Of a DNA stretch of 64,000 nucleotides, positions 22,536-33,988 are shown one piece after another (position 1 is the stretch's first letter; each line of letters starts with the position of its first letter). The notes beneath the pieces were generated by a model. It was not told the origin of the DNA and did no database searches. It saw nothing but the letters and a program-made list of their open reading frames with translations. The stretch covers positions 1 to 64,000 of the forward strand of contig JAOBSW010000275.1 in assembly GCA_026214975.1 (NCBI GenBank), in the 5' to 3' direction. The DNA is from Gentiana macrophylla (lineage: Eukaryota > Streptophyta > Magnoliopsida > Gentianales > Gentianaceae). The translations under genes and the position numbers were made by a program.

Positions 22536-25500
22536 TTATATGCAAACAAGAATCATGTATTCTGCTTGTAGATTAAGGGCCTTCAAAAAGATTGCGCCTT
22601 TTCTTGGGATATTTCTTCCTGTAAAACAGTGAACTTGCATTAGCAAACAGATGAACATTCCCAACATTTGAAAGATAAAAAAATAAAGGTAAAATCCTGC
22701 ATCTCGGATTGTAAACAACAGTAAATAAAAGCATCACGTCTATACAGGATCCAGGGAAGGGTTGGGTCATTCGGGCCTATTTTCACACTCAAACACATGA
22801 CAAAGAACTTACCAATTCGCTGCCTCAAATCAGCTATTTTCCGCTCCTTTTGTTTTGCAAAGAACTTCAAAGACTAAAACATACAGAATCAAATAAAAGT
22901 TAGTGCAATATCCAATAACTACATACATTATACAAGAGAATACTGCTGGCTGTAAGAGGTTTACTTACTCCAATTCTTTGCATCTCGAGTGACCTAAACA
23001 ACGCGTCCCTTTTGCTAAGAAGATTTGTTTGCAATAACTTTGGACGTCTATAGTTCTTTCCGCGGAACAAAATGATTCCATGGCCTTCTTTAAGCTTCTC
23101 AATACAGATGAGAACACCCCACTTTCTCCTACAAGAGCTTTTGCAGTACATTCAACCTGTGAAAAGAATTTCTGCATAGTAACCACCTTCACTATTTCTC
23201 TATGTTTCCAGTGTTGATGTAGACTCGATAACACCTTTAAATACACCCCGCCTTCCTGAAAAATACGGAACAGACACCTATATTCATACCACTTAAACAA
23301 TGAGATGCATGAATGCGACATGGATTAGAAAACCTAGGTTGGGTATGGATACTTGGATACAAGATACACGTGTGGGATATGCATATAAATAGTAATAAGT
23401 ATAGGGACCGAATTGTACATAATAAAACAATGAGGACCAAATTAGAAATACTAACAATTATAAACTAAAGCAAAGTTCAGTTGTTCATTTTACGTATCCG
23501 AGAGCTATGGATAGGTTTCCATTAATTTCTAGTGGTATGTATCACATATCAACTTTAAAATTGAAAATTCACCACAGTCGTGTATCATGGATATCCGTGT
23601 GTATATCTGTGTCGATACGCTTCGATATGGGACATGTTATACCTAACAGAAGTATCCGTGTATCAAAGTAGAAAACACTAGCTTACCAAGGACTACAGTG
23701 GCTTCGGTTTTCAACCCGATTTGCCTCAGACATTCTCTTTCCTCTGTTGTCACCATTTCTTGATCCACGTCCTGTTCTGTAGGTCTCCACACAGAATCCA
23801 ACTCTGCTAACCTAGTTTCTGCTTTCTTTAACTTCTTTTTTAACTGCAGATTGAAGATGAAAAATACACATTCAATTCATGAAAAAAAATAATGAATACG
23901 GAAGAAAATGATAGACCAACGTACAATGTAAAACGTGTGCTGTTGATTCCGGAGCTCCTTTTCTAGTACATTCTTTTGAGCTTCCAGTTGCACTTCCATT
24001 TCGCTTCTTACTGTGTCTAAATCTGTACGTTCCTTAACAATGTCATGAAATTCAGACAATGTTCCAAGGGTGCTAGATTTATCCAATGATGATGATGCCT
24101 CGGGGAAGGTCAATTCTTCGCTTGCATTCTCACGAACAGTTTCTTCCACATGAAGACAACTTCTGAGCTCTGATTCCCTCTTAGAAACCATTTCTGCAAT
24201 TTCAGGAGGGACAAAGTCCTTGCCTCTATACAAAATTATAAAGAACTTGTTGCGTAAAAGGAGAACACCTCCTGTAAGATACTGCAAATACAAAATGACG
24301 ATCATATAAGACTAATGAATTCGATTCCATTCATATAACCGGTTGAAGTTTAGAATGTTCGGTTCAAACTTGCCTTGAGCTCATCAGCCATTTGCTTATT
24401 ATCGGTGTTTTGAACTCCATACTTAATAGCGATCTTCGCTATATGACATTTCTCCCAAAGTTTAATGATTGATGATGCTAACCCTTGAAGCTTTCGATTC
24501 CTCCCTTTAGAAACACAAATAAAGTTACAACTCATACAATTAAGCAAGAAAAAAGCATACCACAGATAGCGGAAATCATGGAGATAATTAAAGGTTAAAT
24601 CTTTTTAGGCAAGAAAGTACCAAGCACAAAATGAGTGGGCAATGATTGAGCAAGTTTCCTTAAGTAAGTGAGCTCGTTATCCGTCAACGGTGTTCTACCA
24701 CGAGGAGGGCAAAGCCTAAATGGGGTCCTAAAATCCGGAACTGTCTCAGGAAGCAAACCAAGGCCTACAGGTAAAGGCTTTTGCATCCACCAATCCACAA
24801 AACGAGGTCCTAAACCATCTAATAATCGATCACCTTCCTTTTCGTAAAGTGACGAATCAACAATTAAATTATTCCTTTTATCAACTGTTTCATCCTCCAT
24901 TTCAGGTATACAATGCTGCAAATAATCAGGAGAGTTGTCTACACTATCCATGGAGTTTTCATTGCTAAATCAAGAAACAAAGCCATTTTTCAAGAGGCAT
25001 CTGGTGAAAACTGAGATTTGTTTCCTCTATAAATAACAAGAACGTCTTTTTTTTCCATATAACTAAGCCTCCAGTCTTCATCTGCTTAACCGATAAGAAA
25101 CAATGGTCAATGATCTCAAATAATACATAGATAAAATGAATCAAGATACAAACTCAAAACCAGACATCAAGTTGTTAATCTAAACAGCCCAAAATATCAG
25201 CTAATTCCAGTCCTTTAAATGCAAAAAAGAGGGTACTTAACAAGCACAAGAAAGCATACAAGAACGCTATCAAAATGTAAACAGACCTCAACGATTTCTC
25301 GAGCTCTATCCATGTTTCGTGATAAAGGGATGTCAAATTTAACCATGGCAAGCTCATTACTCTTCCAAATAGAGCAAATTTCATCAACAACAGCTTGAGT
25401 AACCCCAGCTTTCTTAACTTTTACCCATTTTTCAATTCCTTCAACTTTACTCCTTAATCTATACAGCAATGCTTTATCAAGACTCAATTCTGCTGCAGTT

Positions 25501-26153
25501 GGCACTTTCTCTTTCTTCACTTTCCCAATTAAAATTTTCTCTTCAACATTCCATGGCGATTTCCCCCCAATTTTTTTCCCTTTGCCAAATACCTCAAACA
25601 GAACCTGTTCCATCCCATTTCGAATTTCCCCAAATTCACTTTCTTTCTCCAATAACAGTTCCTGATCGAAATTTCCATCTCCCCAGAGCCCTCCATCAGG
25701 GAATTTAAACTTACCCATTTCAGGAGGAGCTTCCTCTAAAGCATTGTTTTTTTCGAGTCTCTTAATTCCTCCGTAAATCTTCTTCATTTCTTTCTTTCCT
25801 CTTCCTGGGCCCCTTCTACCAGACAGAGCCTCATCTGGGTTTCTTTTAATCTTCCCAAATTCACCATTCTTGGACCCTGATTTCTTAAGGTCCAAGATTT
25901 CATTAGGTTCAACATGAAGTGGGCCTCTCATCCATGGCGCAGTGGGGACTTTGACAGCTGAAACTGGCTCAATTGGAGACGAAAGAATGCAAGAATCGCC
26001 AGGTGTGGCGAAACTAGTTGAAGGTGCGGAAGAATCAGTTAAATTATCAGAGGATAGCTTGGAACTGAAGAGGGGTTTAGGAGATTTGGTGGAAATGAGA
26101 GGAAATCGGAGAGTATTACCTAGTGGAGAGAAGAATGAGGTGGAAGTGGCCAT
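22536..26153 (-). CDS. Chloroplast CRM-domain RNA splicing factor (CRS1/CFM family), with frame breaks
   Basis: Exons on the minus strand: 26153-25287, 25081-24621, 24504-24374, 24281-23925, 23843-23687, 23255-22969, 22873-22813, and possibly a last short one near 22600-22537. Exon 1 starts with a Ser/Thr-rich plastid transit-like stretch. Three CRM domains follow: [22 protein letters not shown] (1), [33 protein letters not shown] (2), [27 protein letters not shown] (3). CRM domains bind RNA, and this family promotes group II intron splicing in plastids. Breaks: an A run near 25050 is one base short for the family reading, 24955-25020 cannot be read through, two bases are missing near 23222 and one G near 23127. 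The last two together restore frame. Intron 3 has a GC donor. CFM3 or CFM2 versus CRS1 cannot be decided by eye. Confidence 0.8.
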
Positions 26154-26159
26154 GGGACT

Positions 26160-26540
26160 GACTCAATGCTACTCATGATGATAAGGCGGCGGGAAGCATC
26201 ATTGTAAAAATAACGATTTTATGCATCATCAGTAGCATCCGGGAATTTTTTATTTATTTATTTATTTATTTTTTTGCTTAAAGCTCCGGTTTCCGTTAAC
26301 TGGTCCGACTAATCCGAAATTCGACCCGACATATAATTGTTTTTTCTTTTTTTGAGTTGTTAGTATTTTTTTATTTTTTTTTTGGGCTTAAAGCCTCCGA
26401 CATCTTGACCCCATTGATTCGACTAATCTGAAATTCAGCCAAAAATTGTTAGCCTTAATTGTAATGTAATTTAACATTGTTGGATTACTTTTATGTAAAA
26501 TATTTACATGCAATTGTGTAAAATATTTACAAATTTTCTT
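26160..26540. other. Intergenic, upstream of the CRM gene
   Basis: Promoter side of the minus-strand CRM gene. It has TTTA repeats at 26249-26270 and a short direct duplication: GCTTAAAGC..CCG around 26276 and 26387, each followed by ..GACTAATC.GAAATTC. No TATA box is obvious. Confidence 0.35.
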
Positions 26541-26553
26541 GTAAACAAATCAT

Positions 26554-26668
26554 TTTTTTTTTTTTTTTTTTTTTTCACTGAAACGAAAGGTTGGGGAAAG
26601 GGGGAATCGAACCCAGGATCTCCTACCACCTGTTCTAAGATAAACCATTGTGCTGACATGACTTACCC
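26554..26668 (-). mobile_element. tRNA-derived SINE with 15-bp target-site duplication
   Basis: On the minus strand it has an A-box-like CAGCACAATGGTTTA, a B-box GGGTTCGATTCCCCC, the block CCCCAACCTTTCG and a poly(A) tail. It is flanked by GTAAACAAATCATTT at 26541-26555 and 26669-26683, the left copy merging into the tail. The 3' part matches the SINE at 6800-6884. Confidence 0.75.
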
Positions 26669-26911
26669 GTAAACAAATCATTTACGTACACCAAGATAAA
26701 CAAATTGCATTGGGGAATATCTAGAGTTACTATTTATATTTAACATATTAAGATAAATCAACGCCTTGTTTGGTTTCTCGGATTGGAAATGAATTGATTC
26801 ACGAAAGAGAAAATAAAATAAACTAATGATTAGTATAAAGTTGAAATATCAGATTAAATTCAGATAGATTAAGTTAAACGACGCATGGTGAGAAAAATTT
26901 TAACGTAAGAT

Positions 26912-27298
26912 TACTCCGTCCCACAAAGTCATTCAAATTGAAAAAAAAGCTATTACATAAAAATATTCTTTTCAATACCAATAAATCATTTAATGACTTT
27001 ATACCCTTCTCCTAAAATTACTCATTCTTGACATTTTCTAATCCAAAAGTAATCATTTACGACTAGTACTACTAGTATTCACGACTAAAGAGATATGAAA
27101 AGATTTTTACCCATGTGAAAAAAAAGTCTCTATTAGAATAAATGCATGTTGATTTCAATACACATATATAAATGAAGAAAACTCATTAATATTTCATACT
27201 AAGGGTATATACGTTCATTTGCTAGAAAAAAGAACACATTAATTGAGCTTTAATCACACTTCATAAAACTGGACACTCTTTGTGGGATAGTATGAGTA
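26912..27298. mobile_element. Stowaway-like (Tc1/mariner) MITE
   Basis: The left end reads TACTCCGTCCCACAAAG and the right end reads CTTTGTGGGATAGTATGAGTA, an imperfect terminal inverted repeat of the kind seen in plant Stowaway elements (CTCCCTCCGTCCCA). TA is present at both ends. Length 387 bp, no coding capacity. Confidence 0.6.
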
Positions 27299-27640
27299 TT
27301 ATATCGATAAAGAATGCTTAAATAAGATAGTGCATGAATAAAGTGAATCGATTAATATTATTTTATTCATTGATAATAAACGATAGATGAGTGAAGTTAT
27401 AATAAAATAATAAAATAAATAAAATAACGATAAATAAAATAATGAATTAATAAAATATTGAATTGGATCAACTGGATCCAGTCCAATCATCTCATACATT
27501 TTTTCTTTCCTTTCCATTAGAAAACGGTTATGGCCACGTCATATCAACAACAAAACGATGAAATGTTGATGAAATTATACTATGTTGATAATTACAATAA
27601 CTAGTTTTAATGTTGATAAAATTACAATAACTACTTTTGT
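27299..27640. other. Intergenic, AT-rich
   Basis: AT-rich sequence with short repeats of ATAAAATAA and CTAGTTTT..TTGATA. No gene seen. Confidence 0.35.
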
Positions 27641-27649
27641 TATTCCCTC

Positions 27650-28340
27650 AAAAAATAACTAGTTTTGTTGATATATTGTATGATGAATGATATGATAAGC
27701 CACACTCATTACCGACCATATTTTGTTGTTTATAGAATCATGTACATTTGTGAAAAAAAGGTAAGACCGATGTGTGCATTGATACAATAATCAGGATGAG
27801 TAATGCCTGCAATACGTCGTCTAGGATGGAATGTCAGCTATGTCAAGTAGCTATTCTTGTCGTTATTCAATGTTTTAAAAACTGATGACCAATATTTCAT
27901 CGCTTATAATGATTTATTATATCTTTGTACATTTTGTAGTGACCACATCCAAAATTAATTAATATAATCGTATATGTGAATATATGTATTAAATCTTAAT
28001 TAATATATGTATAAGTATGATCAAGTGATATCTGCTACATAAATTGCCGTTGCAGAAGAAAACATTAGAAGTCTTCAAGATATTTGTAACGATCGATGTT
28101 GAACATGATCCTGCAAATGACAATAACAAACAATATTCCTGATTTACTGGAGGGACGGTTTCATGAATATAGTACACATCCACTATTGCCAATGTTAAAC
28201 TCCATGGAATGACTAAACCGATGATTGTAACGAAGTAGCTGAACTGCTGGAAAATTAAGCTTCGAGCAATGCCACTTTAACAAATAACAATCTTCGTAAT
28301 TGATACCTGAACGAGTTATGGTCTTTATAGTAAACAACTT
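27650..28340 (-). pseudogene. Decayed sterol C5-desaturase copy
   Basis: DNA at 27675-27765 closely follows exon 3 of the intact copy at 30.6 kb (TGATAAGC.GCAC.CATTACCG.CCATAT...). The exon 3 start (GGCATTCCA..) is near 27830. Exon 2 remnants lie at about 28050-28330, for example minus-strand residues LAIVDVYYIHET, matching [14 protein letters not shown] of the intact gene, and YKYLED matching YKYLHA. The catalytic histidine boxes are lost and several stops are present. It is the leftmost member of the desaturase cluster and on the same strand as the others. Confidence 0.65.
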
Positions 28341-29330
28341 ATGAAACCGACACATAGCAATATCTTGAGTCATGTCAAAACACAATGCTCATAAAGGAAT
28401 TATTTCGAGTGAAATATCCCATCAGAATAATACATGGTCTACAGGGTCTTCAAGTTTCTTGGGAAGAAATTCAAGTTTCTGTAAACCGACTACTTAAGGA
28501 AACGCTTACGAAGTTGCATAGTAAATTGAGATAGCACAGTTACTAATTGACAAAATTGGGCTAGCACGGTTACTAATTGACTTAGGTACGTATGACAAGT
28601 TAGTTGATTTAAATTGTTGAAATCGGCCGGGTTGTGGCTCATTTTGGTTTTTTTTTATAAGATAGTCGGGGCGGGTTGGTTTAATAAAATACTAAACCAA
28701 ACCGAACCAATTATTAGAAAACCCACCGCGGGTTTGGGTTTTAGTTCGTAAACAATATATTTATAATCAAACTTTGATGTAATAAAATCCATACATGTAT
28801 ACTATTGAAAGTCAAATATTTTACCACATGTCCATAGAGAACAATATATAAAGACAATTTTTTTATGCACATCATATTACGAATCCAATAATCCATGACA
28901 CAACCAACAACGTGTAGAGATTGTAACAAAAAACAATACTTGAGCATTAAGGAAATCATAACTGAAAATTTAAAAGTTAAAGAAATGATCCATGATTCAT
29001 TAGAAAAATATTATATTCATCAAATAATATTTTAATTTCAATTCGCAATCCTGTAGATATTTCTTCATTTTTCAATTATCACACCATGTTAATAAATGCT
29101 GATCGAAAACGAATAAAGAAAACCTTTTTCATTGGCTATCAATAGAATTATCTATCGAATGCCTTTCGGGTTGGGTTGGGTCGAACCAAGAAAAAAATAA
29201 AACCCCAAACCAACCCAATAAAGATTCGGGCCAGTAAAAACCAACCCAATATTTTTGGTTTCAACTGGGTTGGGTTATTTTGGGTTGGTTCGGGTTTATT
29301 GGGTTTTTTGCTCGGCCCTAGTTGAAAGTT
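28341..29330. other. Intergenic with GGGTTGGG-rich ends, possible hAT-like MITE
   Basis: Between about 28625 and 29325 the two ends are rich in GGTTTGG/GGGTTGGG and their complement (CGGGCCAG, AACCAACCC). The right edge reads GCTCGGCCCTAG, which resembles ends of plant hAT-type MITEs (TAGGGC.GAGC). I could not match the left end, so the element is only suspected. Confidence 0.3.
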
Positions 29331-29786
29331 TATATAAATTGAACCTTAGTTTAAATAAGTGTACTTTTGATACGAATTCATAAGAAAATTTATCAAAATT
29401 CATAAGAAAAGCAAGTTTATTGTTGTTAATGAAGGAGTGATTTCTGTACTAATGAGTGATTTATCTAGTTTTGAGTATATTAAAATAGGATGAGTGAGGT
29501 GAGATAAGACTAAATTTTAATGTATCAATAAAAATAAAAAAGCTATAGTATCAACTACATATAGGGGTATTAAAATAGGATTAGTCGGGCACATCCCAAA
29601 GCTGCAATGATATGATCTAAACCAAAACCAAAACCAAAACCAAAACCAAAACCAAAACAACCACTTAACAGATACAAGTTCCCTTAAAAAAAAGGGATAG
29701 TTTCCTAAATAAAAAAAACAAAAAACTAATAGTAAATATCCCAACGCTGCAATAATATGATCAAAACCAAAACAATCACAGATGTT

Positions 29787-29828
<42 letters not shown>

Positions 29829-29880
29829 AATACTAATAAGTATCAGATGGAAGTCCATGTGATGTGATGCCCACAGGTTG
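29330..29880. repeat. Duplicate of the desaturase intron 1 sequence
   Basis: This stretch shares ordered blocks with intron 1 of the intact desaturase at about 31670-32160: AAATTGAA.CTTA..T, GAGAAAAGCAAGTT.ATTGTT, ATTAAAATAGGATGAGTGAGGTGAGATA, AGTATCAATAAAA, ATCAGATGGA..CCATGTGAT. It lies just downstream of that gene. Within it are a CCAAAA hexamer repeat (29619-29660) and a poly(A) tract of about 36 nt (29790-29825). Confidence 0.55.
29619..29660. repeat. CCAAAA minisatellite
   Basis: About seven tandem copies of the hexamer CCAAAA. Confidence 0.8.
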
Positions 29881-29894
29881 TAACCTAACAGGAT

Positions 29895-29992
29895 TCAATC
29901 ATTCATAGATATTTCTACAAGGGAAGGGAACCTAACAGGATTCAATCATTCATAGATATTAAATCTCCTGAATCTACAAGGGAAGGGAACCT
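29895..29992. repeat. Two-copy tandem repeat
   Basis: The unit CTAACAGGATTCAATCATTC followed by ATAGATATT and CTACAAGGGAAGGGAAC occurs twice in a row. The second copy carries a short insert (AAATCTCCTGAAT). Confidence 0.65.
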
Positions 29993-30574
29993 ATGAATGG
30001 AGTAGAGTATACTAGTTGAAAGAGTGCTATTTCGTTCCTACAAAAGCTCTGTAATCTCTCAATAAAAAATGCAATGAAATATGAACCAACTACTCATTTC
30101 AATTTACACCACCCACCAAGACTACACTCATAATACACCAAAGACGTAAACTTGGGATCTGCATTATAGAAAAACTAGAGTTACAAAGAGATTCGACTAT
30201 TCAACGTAGCACACAAACGAACGAACAAACCTACTCATCCTCGGAATATCAGGACAAAACCAAACCCCTCGAAAAGAGTTATGTTGCAACAGTTATTTGA
30301 GCATATATCAAGTAAATAGGTGTGATACATCCAACTCACCCTACTCTGCTATATAAGAGAGGATGAGTAAAAGTATATCACATCCCTCCACATGATATAC
30401 CTATACCTATAATAACTGTTTCCGGGCACTTGTTCTCTTCCCATTAGAAAAGGGTTCTAACCACACCGTATGAACAAATGCTACTGAAATGTAAGATGAA
30501 ATTACAACAATGGATGGCCTACAAACTGGTTTTGCTGGTAGTCCTTCCTCCAAACGCTCAAGTCAACAAAAATA
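29993..30574. other. 3' flank of the intact desaturase gene
   Basis: Expected 3' UTR and downstream region of the minus-strand desaturase. A palindrome-like segment occurs around 30290-30425 (ATGTTGCAACAG, GTGATACATCC.AC...GTATATCACATCC). No other gene seen. Confidence 0.35.
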
Positions 30575-32872
30575 TCACAGCTTTTTGGGCTCATAGTCCT
30601 CCTCCACAGGATCACGAAGAGTACCGAGCATCCAGTCCATCAATATTGTGTAGTGCCCATAGTTATGCCGATACGTGGTATGGTGAATGGTATGATAAGC
30701 AGCACCCATTACCGGCCATATCTTTCCGTTTATACAGTCATGTATATTTGCAGTCCATATGCCCTCGATGAATATAAGAGCAACGTGTGTCGTAAAATGC
30801 ATTGGCACTAGAAAGAGAGCAATCACGTGCGGTAATGCTTGCAGTACACCATCTAGAGGGTGGAATGCCAGGCCTGATAAGGTAGATATTGCTACTGTTA
30901 AGATTCGGGTACCTTTGCTACTATAAAAATTAAAAAATAGAATTCATACAGCATAAAAACTTGCCTGCAAAAGGGGACAATGTATTTTGCTTGTTGTAGA
31001 TGTGATGAGTAGCATGAAGATATTTGTAGAGAGGTTTTATGTCATGCAACTCTCTATGCATCCAGTAAATACCGAATTCCACGATCATAAGATAGATACT
31101 CAAATATACTAGATAGTGAAACCAACCAACATCAGATATTCTTGGAAAACACTTTGTCCATCCATTTTCGATCATATATTCAGATACTGTCGGAAGAAGA
31201 CTATACCAAGGCATAGCTTTCATTGCAACATATATCTGCAATAGCATGGCTTTATTAGACGGAATAGCATCTGCAATCAAATTTATAGAAATCAGTGCCA
31301 AATAAACTCCAAAATCTTCTAAACAAAATAAATAGCAAAGGATATGCATCAATAATTAACTAAACAAGTCTATGAGTCAATCATCAACATCATGCCATTA
31401 GTCCTAAACATTTTAATTAGAATTAAACTCAACTACAAGATCAATGATATGTAAAATGACCTGCTTTTTTCATCTACTGCCACAAGTTGAAATTTTAATA
31501 TATGAACACAACATTTGATAACAGAAACAAGAGCAAGCAGTCAACTGCTTTACAACATGAAGTTCTTGTAGGACTTTATCAAACACTTGTAGTAGTAAGT
31601 TAGTTATTTTTTTATTAAATTAGTTGCATTGTAAACCAAGTAGGTAGATGATCTAAGCTGTGTAATGTCTATGTAAATTGAATCTTAATTCATATTATTG
31701 TACGTTTGAAACAGAGTCATCTTAATGAGAAAAGCAAGTTCATTGTTCTTAGTCTAGTTCTTCAATTCTCTCCAATAAGCATACACAAGTGATTTATCTT
31801 TGTTTCTTTAGATGTTAGGATTAAAATAGGATGAGTGAGGTGAGATAGACTAAGATTTAAAGTATCAATAAAACCCATTTGTAACTGTGCCAACTGCCAA
31901 GCACATGTGATTTCAGGTACATATAAAAGGTATATTAAAATAGGATGAGTCATGTGAGATAAACTAAACATACTTAACAATATATGATTAAAACAAGGAT
32001 ACCACTTAACATATACAAGCAGAAATCCACAGATATTAAAGGTCAATAAAAACTTAGTTATTGATCAAACCAACCAACAAAATAAAACAGGTAATAAGAC
32101 AGATCAGATGGATACCCATGTGATTGCATTGTAACAGATGGTAACCTGACAGAATTCATCATTCACAAATATTATATTTCTCAATGGTCAATTAAGAAGT
32201 TCCTCAGCTCCAACAACACATTCACAATCTATTTTTCTTTTCAAGTGCAGAAATTTAGTATTTCCTTATGAGCACTGTTGGATTCATTGCACAAATGTGC
32301 AAGAGGACCCCCAAAAACATGTTTTTCTTCTTGTTGACGACATTGCTGACAAAAATGAAGCCAGGGGGAAACATCAAGCATTGGATCTAATACCATTAGA
32401 AGCAACAGATCCAATTTGAGAGAACAACTGATATAGCATTGCAAAGTAACCGGAAATTAACATAATGTAAAGCAACTCAAAAGAGAAATGCAAATTTCAT
32501 ATGCTTACCCAAATACAAGAGAACTAAAATTCCACTAAATAACTATGAACTATCAGAAATAAAACATATAGATGAGAAATAGTAAAAACAAGATTTCAAG
32601 AAAAAAAAAAAAAAAAAAAAAAAAAACTGAGCTGTAATTGGGGAGAGCTTACCTTTGGGAAGGTAAACATTGCGCTTCAAGTAATAGATGTAAAAGCACC
32701 AGAGAAATCCAGATATGAGATAAAGCAAGGTGCCGCCAGTGTAGTTCCGGAGCCATCCACGGAAGAAGTGGGGAAGAGGAATCCACAATTTTTCGGGCAA
32801 CAGGAAACCGAGAACTATATCATTATAAAAGGAAGTCTCCTCCACGAAAAGCTTCAGGTAATCATCCGTCAT
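30575..32872 (-). CDS. DWF7: Delta7-sterol C5(6)-desaturase, intact copy
   Basis: Three exons: 32872-32653, 31270-30965, 30873-30575; 825 nt, 274 aa, in frame. It is a membrane di-iron enzyme of the ER that puts the C5 double bond into delta7 sterols (episterol branch, towards campesterol and brassinosteroids). The fatty acid hydroxylase/desaturase histidine boxes are present: HRELH, HATHH and HTIHH with a further H in TTYRH. Hydrophobic segments lie around residues 40-75 and 120-150. Length fits the plant STE1/DWF7 family (about 280 aa). It ends in PKKL, a possible ER-retrieval-like tail. Intron 1 is 1382 nt against 92 nt in the second copy; intron 2 has a GC donor. The LTR retrotransposon starts 829 bp upstream of its ATG. 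Confidence 0.92.
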
Positions 32873-33701
32873 CTCCCCTGTCGTTGATGATCCCGATGCA
32901 GTCGTCGTCGTCGTCGCCGCCGATGATCAGCGGCGATATAGGGGAGAAAGTAGAGGGAATCGACGGCTTTAGTTATAGACGACTAATTCAGTGAGGAGAA
33001 CAAGCAGAGCTTGAGTTGGATACGGATGAATCGACAGAAATAATAAAGAATCTATTTTTTAGGGATGCTGTCTCATTTAGTTTTCCATCTCCTTAAAAAA
33101 AAAAAAAATTGTAATTAATACTTTGAATCTCATTAAATGATTAAATATGTATATAAATTTATAACAGAGTTAAATTTTTTTTTTAATCGTATAAAAAGTC
33201 AAACACGTATTTATTAAAATGGGACGGAATGAATATGAAAATATTGTCGGTAAAGTTGGAAAAAAGGAAAAAAATGATAAGCATGTTATATCAATGATAA
33301 CGATAAGTTATTCATTGAATAAAATATTTTGGTATTTGTTTTAATTTTAATACGGAGATGGGATCGAATTTCCGTCAAGTATATATAACTTGAAGTCGAA
33401 GGTTGGGACGGAGTGTGATGGAAGTTAGGTAGGATCGAATCAGAAATGAGCCCACCTTCAGTTTTTAATAATCGAAAAAAAAAAAAAAAAAAAAAATTAT
33501 AGGTATTTTTTATGTTATTTAAAATTTTTATGTATTAATATCTACTTATCGACCCGCTAAAAAGTTCAAATAATTACCATTGACCCATAAATATTCATAT
33601 ATTTTTTATATAACGATTTAAACTTATAATACAACGCTGTCGTTTCGATCCTCAATTCGCCACACAATTCCTGCTCACCCCTAATCGGAATATAGAGAAA
33701 T
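32873..33701. other. Upstream region of the intact desaturase gene
   Basis: A CGT/CGC-rich stretch (32893-32925, GTCGTCGTCGTCGTCGCC) directly precedes the gene and is probably 5' UTR. Farther out it is AT-rich with A tracts (33477-33496) up to the retrotransposon. No gene seen. Confidence 0.4.
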
Positions 33702-33949
33702 TGATGTAGGGACACATCATAGACCACGTCAACATCAGTTATTTTTCTAGTATTTCCTTTTTTTTACTGTCATTTTGTCTTTTTGTAAGATTCCCTAATT
33801 TTTGTTATGTCCTTTACTTTTTCCCTAAAGTAGTATATCTGAGGATTAGCCCAGATAAACGAAGGCAGATTTCATTTTCCAGATTTTGTAAAACCTTGGA
33901 GAGCTTGCTGCTCTGTTTCCTCTTGTTGATATACCTTTGTTTCACGTCA
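33702..33949 (+). repeat. Left LTR
   Basis: 248 bp, starts TGATGTAGGG and ends CACGTCA. Against the right LTR I count three substitutions and a T-run of 8 instead of 11. Confidence 0.93.
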
Positions 33950-33951
33950 TT

Positions 33952-33962
33952 TGGTATCAGAG
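33952..33962 (+). other. Primer-binding site, initiator tRNA-Met type
   Basis: TGGTATCAGAG starts two bases after the left LTR and is complementary to the 3' end of initiator tRNA-Met, the usual primer of many plant LTR elements. Confidence 0.9.
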
Positions 33963-33988
33963 ACAAGGTTCTTTCCCTTGCCCCGCTG

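Noticed and set aside
26575..26668. tRNA gene on the minus strand
   Set aside because: It has a poly(A) tail and flanking target duplication and lacks a convincing acceptor stem.
29160..29320. Interstitial telomere repeats (GGGTTGGG)
   Set aside because: The plant telomere unit is TTTAGGG; here GGGTTGGGTT is irregular and mixed with its complement, more like MITE ends.
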